Part shown: positions 8,795 to 15,603 of the stretch, piece by piece
How the letters are laid out: each line of letters begins with the position of its first letter
How positions within the stretch are numbered: the stretch's first letter is position 1
Virus record (IMG/VR): IMGVR_UViG_3300032287_002889
Span: 1 to 28,651 of that record
Source of the DNA: a virus
Strand: one strand, 5' to 3'
Length of the DNA stretch: 28,651 nucleotides
The notes under the pieces: generated by a model
What the model saw: the letters and a program-made list of their open reading frames with translations, nothing else
Databases searched by the model: none
What the model was told of the DNA's origin: nothing
Translations under genes and position numbers: made by a program

Positions 8795-9520
8795 ATGCCA
8801 GTAACAATTAACGGAACAACAGGAATTACGACACCAGCATTGGTCAACGGAACTGCGTTGGCTTTTCGCAATAAAATCATCAATGGTAATTTTGCAATTA
8901 ACCAACGAGCATATGTTTCTGGAACTGCAACGAGTGGTGCAAATCAATATACTTTGGATCGTTGGCGTGTAGTTACATCTGGTCAAAATCTTGCGTTTAC
9001 AGCAAGCTCCAATGGCAATATTGTTACTGCTCCCGCTGGTGGCATTGAGCAAGTTATTGAAAGCCTAAACATTGAAGGTGGCACATATACACTCTCATGG
9101 ACTGGAACTGCAACTGGAGCAGTAAATGGATCAGCAATATCCAATGGTGGACAAGTCACACTTCCTGCTAATACCAACGCAACAATTAAATTCTCAAGCG
9201 GAACAGTATCACTTGTCCAACTTGAAGAAGGATCAGTAGTAACTCCTTTTGAGAATCGTCCTATTGGAACTGAATTGGCTTTCTGTCAGAGGTATTATTT
9301 TTCACTGGCATCTATTTCTGGAAGTAGATGGGATGGTGCAGGTAGTTATTCAGATTTTACAATAGTATATCCTGTTCCAATGAGATCAATACCAACAGTT
9401 TCTGCAACATTTGCGACGGGGAATAGTGTTCCTACTGTTTTATATGACAGTGCTATTTTCAGAGCAACTGCTGGAAACCATGTTTCGGCGCAAAATGTTA
9501 ACTTTTTAGCAGAACTTTAA
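8795..9520 (+). CDS. Tail-fibre/receptor-binding protein with jelly-roll-like domain
   Basis: This 241-residue protein begins with a fibre-like MPVTINGTTGITTPALVNGT, then FRNKIINGNFAINQR at about residues 25-39. That N-G-N/D-F-x-x-x-Q-R motif is familiar from phage surface proteins that enter a carbohydrate-binding-like jelly roll. A beta-sandwich-like region at about 50-145 ends with VQLEEGSVVTPFENRPIGTE, and residues 155-241 (FCQRYYFSLAS and beyond) form the putative tip. It lies 12 bases after the previous gene, with no Shine-Dalgarno site. Base composition is visibly richer in GC than the upstream structural genes. Receptor specificity cannot be read from the sequence. Confidence 0.7.
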   Translation: MPVTINGTTGITTPALVNGTALAFRNKIINGNFAINQRAYVSGTATSGANQYTLDRWRVVTSGQNLAFTASSNGNIVTAPAGGIEQVIESLNIEGGTYTLSWTGTATGAVNGSAISNGGQVTLPANTNATIKFSSGTVSLVQLEEGSVVTPFENRPIGTELAFCQRYYFSLASISGSRWDGAGSYSDFTIVYPVPMRSIPTVSATFATGNSVPTVLYDSAIFRATAGNHVSAQNVNFLAEL

Positions 9521-9523
9521 TAT

Positions 9524-9817
9524 ATGAACTACAAACACATTTACGACTCTACGACGATTCTGCGACTCACGGATAACGCATTTATCCCTGCTGATCCTGC
9601 GAATACCGATTACCAAGCATATCTCACTTGGCTTGGTGAAGGTAACACTCCAGAACCCGCTGATCCTCCCGCGCCACCAGATATTGATGCACTTCGTCAT
9701 ACTGCTTATGTAGCTGAATCTGATCCAATCTTTTTCAAGTATCAACGAGACGAAGCTACCAAAGAAGAATGGATTGCTAAAGTAGAAGAGATTAAAGCTC
9801 GTTATCCAAGAAACTAA
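9524..9817 (+). CDS. Tail-fibre-associated small protein, possibly an assembly chaperone
   Basis: This 97-residue acidic protein has an N-terminal part with IYDSTTILRLTDNAFIPADP and DYQAYLTWLGEGNTPEPADP, which resembles phage tail-fibre assembly proteins. Its C-terminal helix contains ESDPIFFKYQRDEATKEEW and a V-x-E-I-K-A-R-Y-P ending, a module widespread among small proteins next to phage adhesins. It is three bases downstream of the fibre gene and six before the next, so it is part of the same transcript. GC is among the highest in the window. A chaperone role is inferred from context and resemblance. Confidence 0.65.
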   Translation: MNYKHIYDSTTILRLTDNAFIPADPANTDYQAYLTWLGEGNTPEPADPPAPPDIDALRHTAYVAESDPIFFKYQRDEATKEEWIAKVEEIKARYPRN

Positions 9818-9819
9818 TT

Positions 9820-10434
9820 ATGGCAACATCACTTACATTACAAAATGACTCCAGCCTTGATCAAGGATATATCAAGGTCAATGGAATTACAGCTGCTACT
9901 ATTACAGAAAATGGAATTACAGGAAACTTGGTTGGGAATGTGACTGGTTCACTTACTCAAGGGGGTTCGCTGACACTCGGAACTGCACAGACCGCATCTG
10001 GAACTGCTGTTGATTTTACTGGTATCCCAAGTTGGGCGAAGCGGATTACTGTGATGTTTAATGGTGTTTCATTAACAGGTACGGATAATATTCTTGTTCA
10101 ACTTGGAGATTCTGGCGGAATTGAAAATACTGGATATGATTCATGGTCAATGCAAATTAGCACAACTCCAGTTACTTCTGCAATTGTAAGCACAGTTGGA
10201 TTTATAATATATACATCCAGTAATACTGATGTAGTATCAGGAGCTATGTCAATCAATCTTATTAGCGGAAATACATGGACTGCATTTGGAAATGCTTCCT
10301 ATATTTCAACAAATAGAGGTTGTTCTTTTTCTGGTGGAAAAACATTATCATCTACTCTTGATAAGATAAGAATTACAAGAAGCGGCACAAACACATTTGA
10401 CGCTGGAACAATTAACATTTCTTACGAAGGATAA
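9820..10434 (+). CDS. Tail-fibre protein with C-terminal receptor-binding-like domain
   Basis: This 204-residue protein has N-terminal short repeats typical of fibre shafts (GYIKVNGITAATITENGITG, NLVGNVTGSL). From about residue 60 a common phage adhesin domain follows: FTGIPSWAKRITVMFNGVSL, then a Gly-rich QLGDSGGIENTGYDSW, ending with DKIRITRSGTNTFDAGTINI. As I recall, the P-x-W-A/V-K-R-I-T-V/I-M-F motif is frequent at the ends of fibres in aquatic phages. The gene is two bases after its neighbour. Receptor binding is inferred. Confidence 0.7.
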   Translation: MATSLTLQNDSSLDQGYIKVNGITAATITENGITGNLVGNVTGSLTQGGSLTLGTAQTASGTAVDFTGIPSWAKRITVMFNGVSLTGTDNILVQLGDSGGIENTGYDSWSMQISTTPVTSAIVSTVGFIIYTSSNTDVVSGAMSINLISGNTWTAFGNASYISTNRGCSFSGGKTLSSTLDKIRITRSGTNTFDAGTINISYEG

Positions 10435-10437
10435 CAT

Positions 10438-10878
10438 ATGCCAACAACAATCGACTCCGCAGGAATTACTTTTAACGACACGACTTCGCTGACGAGTGCG
10501 AATATCGGAACCGCACAACTTGTCAATGGTTCAGTCATCGCATCCAAACTTGGCACTAACGAGCAGAAGCAGATTTGCAAAGCATGGGTGAATTTCAATG
10601 GAACTACATCACCCGGAACTATCCGCTCCAGCTATAATGTTTCCAGCGTTACGAAGAATGGATTTGGCAACTATACTGTGAATTTTACTACTGCTCTGAC
10701 TGATGCAAATTATTCTGCAACCGCCACAACGCAAGCTGGAGCGGTAGCTCATTTTGCAGTCGGGGCATCAAAAGCTACTGGATCATATACTTTAGTTACT
10801 GGTTATGTTTCAAGTTTTGTTGCTGGATTTTTAGGATTTGATGTTGCAGACATATCAGTTCAAGTATTCGGAAACTAA
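10438..10878 (+). CDS. Short tail-fibre protein
   Basis: This 146-residue protein has the fibre-type N-terminus MPTTIDSAGITFNDTTSLTS followed by AQLVNGSVIASKLGTNEQKQ and a beta-domain beginning ICKAWVNFNGTTSPGTI and SYNVSSVTKNGFGNYTVNF. The last pattern (A-W-V-N-F-N-G-T, S-Y-N-V-S-S-V/I-T-x-N-G-x-G-x-Y-T-V-N-F) is widespread in phage fibre tips. A GAAGGA sequence at 10426-10431, six bases before the ATG, is one of the better Shine-Dalgarno candidates in the window, although it also encodes the end of the upstream protein. Confidence 0.7.
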   Translation: MPTTIDSAGITFNDTTSLTSANIGTAQLVNGSVIASKLGTNEQKQICKAWVNFNGTTSPGTIRSSYNVSSVTKNGFGNYTVNFTTALTDANYSATATTQAGAVAHFAVGASKATGSYTLVTGYVSSFVAGFLGFDVADISVQVFGN

Positions 10879-10882
10879 TTTT

Positions 10883-11299
10883 ATGTATATCACTTACCCA
10901 CAACCAAACGGACAAGTAGCAGTAGTCGTCCCATGCGGTGACATTAATAATGCCATCAAGGATGTTCCAGAAGGAGTTGAATACAAGATCGTTGTGTCGC
11001 TTGACATTGATAACGACTACTTCAACGCATACGAATTTGACGCTGAATCTGGCGCAAAGGTAAACATTGAGAAAGCGAAAGCTATTCATCTTGATAAGTT
11101 CCGCGCTGCTAGAACTTTACTTTTAGCTGCTCTTGATGTAGACTTCATGAGGGCTGATGAAGCTGAAGATTTAGAACTCAAAAAAGAAATTGCTTCTAAA
11201 AAACAAGCATTGAGGGATGTTACTAAAACAGAACTTCCAGATGATCTTGCTGGAATTAAAGCAACTTGGCCCGATATTCTTGGAACCAATCCTTTTTGA
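10883..11299 (+). CDS. Tail-fibre-associated protein with assembly-chaperone-like C-terminus
   Basis: The ATG at 10883 is chosen rather than an in-frame start at 10838, because the latter overlaps the preceding fibre gene by 41 bases. The protein has 138 residues. The N-terminal half (MYITYPQPNGQVAVVVPCGD) is beta-rich. The C-terminal half is helical: DKFRAARTLLLAALDVDFMR, then KQALRDVTKTELPDDL and a WPDIL ending. The pattern R-x-x-R-x-x-L-L-x-x-L-D-V ... K-Q-x-L-R-D ... W-P is typical of small proteins paired with phage tail fibres. It closes the higher-GC adhesin cassette. Confidence 0.65.
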   Translation: MYITYPQPNGQVAVVVPCGDINNAIKDVPEGVEYKIVVSLDIDNDYFNAYEFDAESGAKVNIEKAKAIHLDKFRAARTLLLAALDVDFMRADEAEDLELKKEIASKKQALRDVTKTELPDDLAGIKATWPDILGTNPF

Positions 11300-11317
11300 T
11301 TCTTTTCAACATTGCCA

Positions 11318-11325
11318 CTAAATAA
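11318..11325 (+). promoter_or_regulatory. Late-promoter-like motif CTAAATAA
   Basis: CTAAATAA lies 5 bases before the ATG at 11331, at the junction between the adhesin cassette and the head/neck genes. Confidence 0.5.
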
Positions 11326-11330
11326 TTAAT

Positions 11331-12347
11331 ATGGCAATGGACTGTACAACCTCTTTACCTGTTTCTTCTTTCTACAGCAGCAACCTCAATAGCATCATGG
11401 ATAGCTATGAGAGGGTTGGGCAAAGAATATGTAGAATGCTCGGAGCACCAATGATCAACTTGGAAATCCACGTTGACCAGTTAAATGAATTCATTTCCAT
11501 TGCAGCTGAGATGTTCACAAAATTTGCAGGATACACTAGAGAGTATTTGGTATTTGATTCCGACCTCTATGAGAAAGATAAAGGAATAAGACTCGATGTT
11601 TTATTCTCAATTTCTAGAGATTTCAATGCAAGACTTGAAATAGAAAATCCAAACAAAGATATACAAAAAGCATATACCATTGGTAAAATGGTTATTGGTG
11701 ATCCAAATGCGCCATGGATATATCAAGTTGCTAGACAAAACAGTGTTGGTAAAGATGTATTGGATTTAATGAACTCCTATGATTATCTTATGGATAGTTA
11801 TAGAAAGGTTATAGCTGTTAAAGACTTTGAAGAGGGATCATCTAGCGGCGTTAATACCCTATTTACAATAGAACAAACACTTGCCCAACAAACATATTTT
11901 TCCTACTCCATGGGAAACTATGGTTTTGATCTTGTTTCTTGGCACATATTGAAAAACTGGTTGGAAGACCGTGAAAAACTTCTTGCATTGAGACGTGACA
12001 TACAATTTGATGAGAGGACTCAATACATGAGAATAACCCCACAACCAAAGATGGGTTCTTCTCCTTCCAGATTCTATGGTGCAATAAGTTGCTATGTTGA
12101 AAGACCGCTATCTGATATCATCAAAGAACCTTGGGTCTATCAGTATGCAACGGCACTCACAAAGATTGCAATAGGAAATGTCAGAGGAAAGTATACCAAT
12201 ACCGCACTATTTGGTGGTGGAATTATAAATTATAACGATTTACTAACCCAAGGATTGACCGAGAAAAAGGAATTGGAATCAATGCTTTACAATGGTGCAT
12301 CGGCTGGGATGGGAGATTCTGAGCCAATTTTGATGATGGTTGGGTAA
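11331..12347 (+). CDS. T4-like neck-region structural protein (gp13/gp14 type suspected)
   Basis: This 338-residue protein belongs to a family I associate with T4-like aquatic phages. It has an early helical region with Y-E-R-V-x-x-R-I-x-R-M-L-G-A-P (residues 26-40), IAAEMFTKFAGYTREYLVFD and LYEKDKGIRLDVLFSI. A central block follows with FEEGSSSGVNTLFTIEQTLA, QQTYFSYSMGNYGFDL and DREKLLALRRDIQFDERTQ. The C-terminus has EPWVYQYATALTKIAIGNVR then GKYTNTALFGGGIINY, recalling the P-W-x-x-x-Y-A-T-A-x-x-K ... G motif of neck proteins. It precedes the gp4-like and gp21-like genes, supporting a head-tail connector role. The exact T4 equivalent is uncertain. Confidence 0.65.
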   Translation: MAMDCTTSLPVSSFYSSNLNSIMDSYERVGQRICRMLGAPMINLEIHVDQLNEFISIAAEMFTKFAGYTREYLVFDSDLYEKDKGIRLDVLFSISRDFNARLEIENPNKDIQKAYTIGKMVIGDPNAPWIYQVARQNSVGKDVLDLMNSYDYLMDSYRKVIAVKDFEEGSSSGVNTLFTIEQTLAQQTYFSYSMGNYGFDLVSWHILKNWLEDREKLLALRRDIQFDERTQYMRITPQPKMGSSPSRFYGAISCYVERPLSDIIKEPWVYQYATALTKIAIGNVRGKYTNTALFGGGIINYNDLLTQGLTEKKELESMLYNGASAGMGDSEPILMMVG

Positions 12348-12361
12348 AATTTTGATAATCA

Positions 12362-12553
12362 ATGTTTTCCGGTGTTCATATAGAATCCAATTTTAAATCT
12401 CAAGCTGGGTTGGGTGATCTATTTTCCCAGATGAAAGATATTTTAAATCATCATGCTCCTGAAAAAGAACCGGATTATAGTTCAGGGGGAATACATCCCA
12501 TGGTATCTGTAGATCAAGCGGCAAAAGAACTTCTAGAACTCTTGAAAAAGTGA
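12362..12553 (+). CDS. Small protein of unknown function upstream of the head-completion nuclease
   Basis: This 63-residue protein is not recognised. It is mostly helical, with QAGLGDLFSQMKDILNHHAP near the middle and a C-terminal helix DQAAKELLELLKK. Its TGA overlaps the GTG start of the next gene by four bases (GTGA), the usual geometry of translational coupling. It sits 14 bases after the neck gene and has no membrane segment. A small head or neck accessory role is plausible only from its position. Confidence 0.65.
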   Translation: MFSGVHIESNFKSQAGLGDLFSQMKDILNHHAPEKEPDYSSGGIHPMVSVDQAAKELLELLKK

Positions 12554-13029
12554 AACTCACAACAATCAATAAAAAGTTCAGACAAGGAATTTATAAACCC
12601 ATAAATTCCAAAAAATATAGAGGAAATGATTACCCCAGATTTCTATCTTCTTGGGAATTGAAACTATTTCGTTGGTGCGATATGAATGATGACATTGTAG
12701 AATGGTCATCTGAAGGAATTGCAATACCGTATGCGAATCCTGTAACTGGAAAAACATCTTGTTACTTTCCAGACGTTGCAATAAAAATGAAGAATGGAAA
12801 TGGTATAAAAAAATATCTTGTGGAGATAAAACCATACAGGCAAACAATAGATCCTAAGACTATTGATCAAGGTAGAAAAAGAAAGAAGACAATACTTTAC
12901 GAAAATTTGAATTATATAAAAAACCAAGCAAAGTGGTGCGCTGCGCGTGAATGGTGTAAAAAACAAAACTATGAATTTACGATTTTAACAGAAAAAGAGC
13001 TTGGAATTGAAAAGGACAGATATAAATAA
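12550..13029 (+). CDS. 4: T4 gp4-like head-completion protein, TnsA/PD-(D/E)xK nuclease fold
   Basis: This 159-residue protein carries the conserved order of T4 gp4: YRGNDYPRFLSSWELKLFRW (Glu36), YFPDVAI (Asp75) and LVEIKP (Glu92-Ile-Lys94). That gives a complete PD-(D/E)xK active site as in the TnsA endonuclease N-terminal domain. In T4, gp4 acts on the filled head before tail joining. The start is GTG at 12550, overlapping the upstream stop by four bases; no ATG lies closer to the conserved N-terminus. Its last codons (TAT AAA TAA) coincide with a TATAAATA late promoter for the protease gene. Family assignment is firm, and catalytic activity is inferred. Confidence 0.85.
   Translation: MKLTTINKKFRQGIYKPINSKKYRGNDYPRFLSSWELKLFRWCDMNDDIVEWSSEGIAIPYANPVTGKTSCYFPDVAIKMKNGNGIKKYLVEIKPYRQTIDPKTIDQGRKRKKTILYENLNYIKNQAKWCAAREWCKKQNYEFTILTEKELGIEKDRYK
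13021..13028 (+). promoter_or_regulatory. Late promoter, exact T4 consensus TATAAATA
   Basis: TATAAATA is identical to the T4 late promoter core and lies 9 bases before the ATG at 13038. It is embedded in the final Tyr-Lys-stop codons of the gp4-like gene. Confidence 0.65.
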
Positions 13030-13037
13030 ATATACTT

Positions 13038-13712
13038 ATGGCATTTAAACTATTAGTTGACCAATACGCTGAAAACGATGAATTCGAAATCGTTAAAGAA
13101 GAAACCAACAATAAATCAAAACCCTCCTACTATGTAACTGGTCCTTACATGATGTGCGAAGAAGTTAACAAAAATAAACGCATCTATGATCGTGAGGAAA
13201 TGAGAAGGGAAGTTCATCGTTATACTGATGAAATGATTAATGTAAAGCGTTCATTAGGAGAGCTAAATCACAGTTCTAATCCAGAGATCAACTTAGAAAG
13301 AGCTTGTCATTTAGTCACTGAATTGAGAAACGAAGGAAATGTCTATGTCGGTAGATCCAAGATTCTTTCAACCCCATGTGGATTGATCGTTCAGGCATTA
13401 ATTGACGATGGTGTTAGAGTTGGAATGTCAACCAAGGCTTTGGGGAAACTTAACGAACAATACAACGGCACAAATCGTGTAAGTGATTTTAGACTCGTTG
13501 GTGTTGACTGCGTTGCCGATCCATCTTGTCCAAAAGCATTTGTTAATGGTATTTTAGAATCCAAGGAATACGTTCTTGCGGAAGACGGTTCATTCGAGGA
13601 ATCATATGACAAATTCAAAGAGAGAATTTCACAACTTCCTAGAAAAAATGTGGAAGATTACCTCAAGGAACAAATCATAGATTTCTTTGGTAAGATTTCC
13701 AAAGTGATGTAA
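13038..13712 (+). CDS. 21: Prohead core protein protease (T4 gp21-like)
   Basis: This 224-residue protein is close in length to T4 gp21. It shows the family signatures: N-K-R-I-Y (residues 46-50), GELNHSS with His78, a G-x-S-K-I-L-S-T-P-C-G strand, and VGMSTKALG with the nucleophile Ser131. A conserved V-D-C-V-A-D-P-S region follows. The enzyme assembles inside the prohead, degrades scaffold and cuts head proteins after Glu in sites of the (L/I)-x-E type, then digests itself. This is the obvious protease for the short Glu-ending tags on the proteins encoded between 15358 and 28284. No major capsid gene is visible downstream, so the head genes are split compared with T4. Confidence 0.9.
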   Translation: MAFKLLVDQYAENDEFEIVKEETNNKSKPSYYVTGPYMMCEEVNKNKRIYDREEMRREVHRYTDEMINVKRSLGELNHSSNPEINLERACHLVTELRNEGNVYVGRSKILSTPCGLIVQALIDDGVRVGMSTKALGKLNEQYNGTNRVSDFRLVGVDCVADPSCPKAFVNGILESKEYVLAEDGSFEESYDKFKERISQLPRKNVEDYLKEQIIDFFGKISKVM

Positions 13713-14069
13713 TTATTTCTTCTTTCTTTTTCTCAATTTCATTCTTGAGAAAATTGCCATCATAAGAACAAATATATCATATGGCTTGAGTATTTGAGAT
13801 ATTTTAGACTCTACTTGGTATATCCATTTCTCATTCTTTTCCTCATATAGATCATGCAATACCTCATGAATTATTGTGGGTATTATTTCCTTTCTATGAT
13901 CTATCTCTATTAAATCCCCGTAATACCATAGACCTCTCACACCTCTCATTTTACGGAACTGAAAAAAGCCGTTAGGCTTCTGTTTGATTCTTTGCACGAC
14001 CCTTCTAAAGATATAGCGGAGCTTTTTCTTGTCCAGATTTTTCGGGTCCGTGTTTTTCACCATCCGCAT
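13713..14069 (-). CDS. Small HExxH metallopeptidase-like protein
   Basis: This 118-residue basic protein has TIIHEVLHDLY at residues 65-75, a textbook zinc-peptidase HExxH (His68, Glu69, His72). Glu87 in WIYQVES is a candidate third ligand, as in gluzincin-like or SprT-like folds. The N-terminus is rich in Lys/Arg (RYIFRRVVQRIKQK) and the last residues are RMKLRKRKKK, which suggests binding to nucleic acid or an acidic partner. It is convergent with the protease gene: the two stop codons abut at 13712/13713. An AATAAATA motif precedes the start. The substrate is unknown; a host protein or a virion protein is equally possible. Confidence 0.65.
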   Translation of the reverse strand: MRMVKNTDPKNLDKKKLRYIFRRVVQRIKQKPNGFFQFRKMRGVRGLWYYGDLIEIDHRKEIIPTIIHEVLHDLYEEKNEKWIYQVESKISQILKPYDIFVLMMAIFSRMKLRKRKKK

Positions 14070-14074
14070 ATTAC

Positions 14075-14082
14075 TATTTATT
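14075..14082 (-). promoter_or_regulatory. Late-promoter-like motif AATAAATA (minus strand)
   Basis: Reading the minus strand, AATAAATA lies 5 bases before the ATG at 14069. Confidence 0.45.
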
Positions 14083-14109
14083 CAAAAAAAGTCAAGTCCC
14101 CTCCTGAAA

Positions 14110-14129
14110 AGCCCTTTGAAACGGCTTCA
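14110..14129. other. Short inverted repeat between divergent genes
   Basis: AGCC at 14110-14113 and GGCT at 14123-14126 with flanking A/T pairs form a 5-bp stem around a 9-base loop. It lies between divergent genes and could be a weak terminator or protein site. There is no long T tract on either strand. Confidence 0.2.
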
Positions 14130-14135
14130 ATAAAC

Positions 14136-14143
14136 CATAAATA
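14136..14143 (+). promoter_or_regulatory. Late-promoter-like motif CATAAATA
   Basis: CATAAATA lies 16 bases before the ATG at 14160 and probably drives the following small plus-strand operon. Confidence 0.5.
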
Positions 14144-14159
14144 ATAACATACACTCTAT

Positions 14160-14792
14160 ATGTATTTTAATGCGGAACACTTGACACTAATAATCGTTGC
14201 ACTGATCACTGGTCTTATATCTCCACTCACATTACAACTAATGCAGTATTTGATGCGAAAAAAGACAGAAAAGAAGAAGCACACACTTAATCAAAACGAG
14301 GCCATAAAAAAGGATGAACTCGTTACATCCAAGCTCAGGGCATTGATGGAGAAATACATGTGTGACCGTGTATGGGTTGCAGAGTTCCATAATGGAGGTC
14401 ACACTTATTCTGGTAAAAGTTTCCAAAGATTTTCCACAACATATGAAGTCGTAGAACACGGTGTGTCTTCTGAGGCAATACATACTCAAAATATACCAAC
14501 ATCTGTTTTCTCAGATTTCTTCAAAGAATTAGAGAATTCCACTCACGTTTTATGTATGGATGTCAGTAAACATGGTAAAAGAAAAGAAGACTTAATACAT
14601 CAAAGCGTTCAAAACTTTTTCTCAAAAAGAGGGACAACCAGTTACATATGTCTTCAAATAAAAGACATATCTGGTAATTTTGTAGGATTTCTCTGCTTGG
14701 AGGGAGTCATTAGAAAAATAAATTTAACAGAAGAAGACATTGAAATATTGGCACTGGCTTCTTCCAATCTTGCAGGATACTTGGAGGTCTAA
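14160..14792 (+). CDS. Membrane-anchored GAF-like domain protein
   Basis: This 210-residue protein has an N-terminal hydrophobic helix (residues 8-32, LTLIIVALITGLISPLTLQL) followed by a Lys-rich cytoplasmic-type segment and a single soluble domain. The domain contains CDRVWVAEFHNGGHTYSGKS, later YICLQIKDISGNFVGFLCLE and a final helix EEDIEILALASSNLAGYLEV. This arrangement (beta-strand, ligand-loop region, G-F-L-x-x-E strand, then a closing helix) is that of a GAF domain. Similar F-H-N-G-G proteins occur in phages. It might sense a small molecule at the host membrane, or be a membrane-anchored virion factor; neither is shown. It is transcribed away from the peptidase gene. Confidence 0.6.
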   Translation: MYFNAEHLTLIIVALITGLISPLTLQLMQYLMRKKTEKKKHTLNQNEAIKKDELVTSKLRALMEKYMCDRVWVAEFHNGGHTYSGKSFQRFSTTYEVVEHGVSSEAIHTQNIPTSVFSDFFKELENSTHVLCMDVSKHGKRKEDLIHQSVQNFFSKRGTTSYICLQIKDISGNFVGFLCLEGVIRKINLTEEDIEILALASSNLAGYLEV

Positions 14793-14800
14793 TACACGCT

Positions 14801-14878
14801 ATGGAATATTTTCTCACATATTGCATTGGTTGGGTTATAGGAGAAGCGATTCGTTCCTATTTCACAATTAATAGTTGA
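14801..14878 (+). CDS. Very small hydrophobic peptide (25 residues)
   Basis: An ATG at 14801 opens a 25-codon frame, MEYFLTYCIGWVIGEAIRSY then FTINS, ending with TGA at 14876-14878. The first 18 residues are hydrophobic/aromatic and could insert in a membrane. It fills most of the 106-base gap between the GAF-like gene and the next, eight bases after the upstream stop. There is no obvious ribosome-binding site. Small membrane peptides are common in phages, but a chance ORF cannot be excluded. Confidence 0.35.
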   Translation: MEYFLTYCIGWVIGEAIRSYFTINS

Positions 14879-14898
14879 ATTTCAAAAATATACACACA

Positions 14899-15357
14899 AT
14901 GTCAAAGAAACCTTCCATTGTGATAATTGTATTGAAAGAGAAGGATGATGCTCCAATGTATAGTTTGGAGTTTCTGGAAGAGAGTGATAATATACTACCA
15001 ATAACAATACATAAGAAAAAAGAGAAGAAATTGTTAAACAAAAAAGAAGAAAAGATTCTCAAAAAGATATTTGAACAAAAGCCAAAACTTGTAACACTCG
15101 TTCAAGAAAACAAAAACACAAAAAAGATTTCAATAGAAACAAGTTCCAATTTAAAGAAACAAATTATTTCTAATCAGAAAATAACAAAGAATGGAAAGAT
15201 AACAGATAATCAAATAATTGAAATCATAAGAAAATTTGGTAATTCTTATTGTATTTTGGAAATACCTTCTAGTATGGAACTTGTGGATAAAATCATGTTG
15301 GAGAAAAAGATAATGGAAAATATTATAAAGTATTTGTTTTCCAATTCTTATATTTGA
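14899..15357 (+). CDS. Lysine-rich protein of unknown function
   Basis: This is a 152-residue protein if started at the ATG at 14899; an in-frame TTG at 14875 would add eight residues and overlap the small upstream ORF. It starts MSKKPSIVIIVLKEKDDAPM and is dominated by Lys, Glu, Ile and Asn (HKKKEKKLLNKKEEKILKKI). A C-terminal part, ITDNQIIEIIRKFGNSYCIL, looks folded. No family is recognised. It is convergent with the DUF5661-like gene, with stops abutting at 15357/15358 within TGATCA. Confidence 0.6.
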   Translation: MSKKPSIVIIVLKEKDDAPMYSLEFLEESDNILPITIHKKKEKKLLNKKEEKILKKIFEQKPKLVTLVQENKNTKKISIETSSNLKKQIISNQKITKNGKITDNQIIEIIRKFGNSYCILEIPSSMELVDKIMLEKKIMENIIKYLFSNSYI

Positions 15358-15600
15358 TCAATCCAAACCGCATTCCTTCATCTTGGAATAGTATTTTGGA
15401 TTTTCCGCAAGATGATCCATGGCAGTTTTTCTTTGCATTTTAACATTATCCTTGAAATGTTCTTTTTCTACTTCAATACCCATTTCAAGTTCTTTTTCCA
15501 AATCCTTAATGTCAACATTGTGTTTATTTGCAATGTCCTCCAAAGACATATCTTTAGACAAACCCTCCATTACTTTCTCAAATAGTTTTTGGAATCTCAT
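15358..15600 (-). CDS. DUF5661-like small protein
   Basis: This 80-residue acidic helical protein matches the pattern I know for DUF5661: EDIANKHNVDIKDLEKELEM, then G-I-E-V-E-K-E-H, and the ending AMDHLAENPKYYSKMKECGL. The conserved E-x-x-M-G-I-x-V-E-x-E-H ... A-x-D-H-L-x-E-x-P-x-Y-Y core is intact. Function of the family is unknown. Here the N-terminus MRFQKLFEKVMEGL resembles the packaging-type tag of the neighbours (M-R-x-F/Q-x-K-x-F-E). It follows the 140-residue gene by three bases and is therefore in the same minus-strand operon. Confidence 0.7.
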   Translation of the reverse strand: MRFQKLFEKVMEGLSKDMSLEDIANKHNVDIKDLEKELEMGIEVEKEHFKDNVKMQRKTAMDHLAENPKYYSKMKECGLD

Positions 15601-15603
15601 GAT

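Noticed and set aside
8677-9177. Several minus-strand ORFs under the fibre genes
   Set aside because: They overlap tightly packed plus-strand fibre genes that match familiar adhesin modules; the antisense products show only composition bias.
10838-10882. Upstream in-frame ATG for the protein ending at 11299
   Set aside because: It would overlap the previous fibre gene by 41 bases; the ATG at 10883 directly follows that gene's stop and gives a typical N-terminus.
14875-14898. TTG start for the lysine-rich protein
   Set aside because: Overlaps the small upstream ORF and has no ribosome-binding site; the ATG eight codons later is simpler, though not proven.
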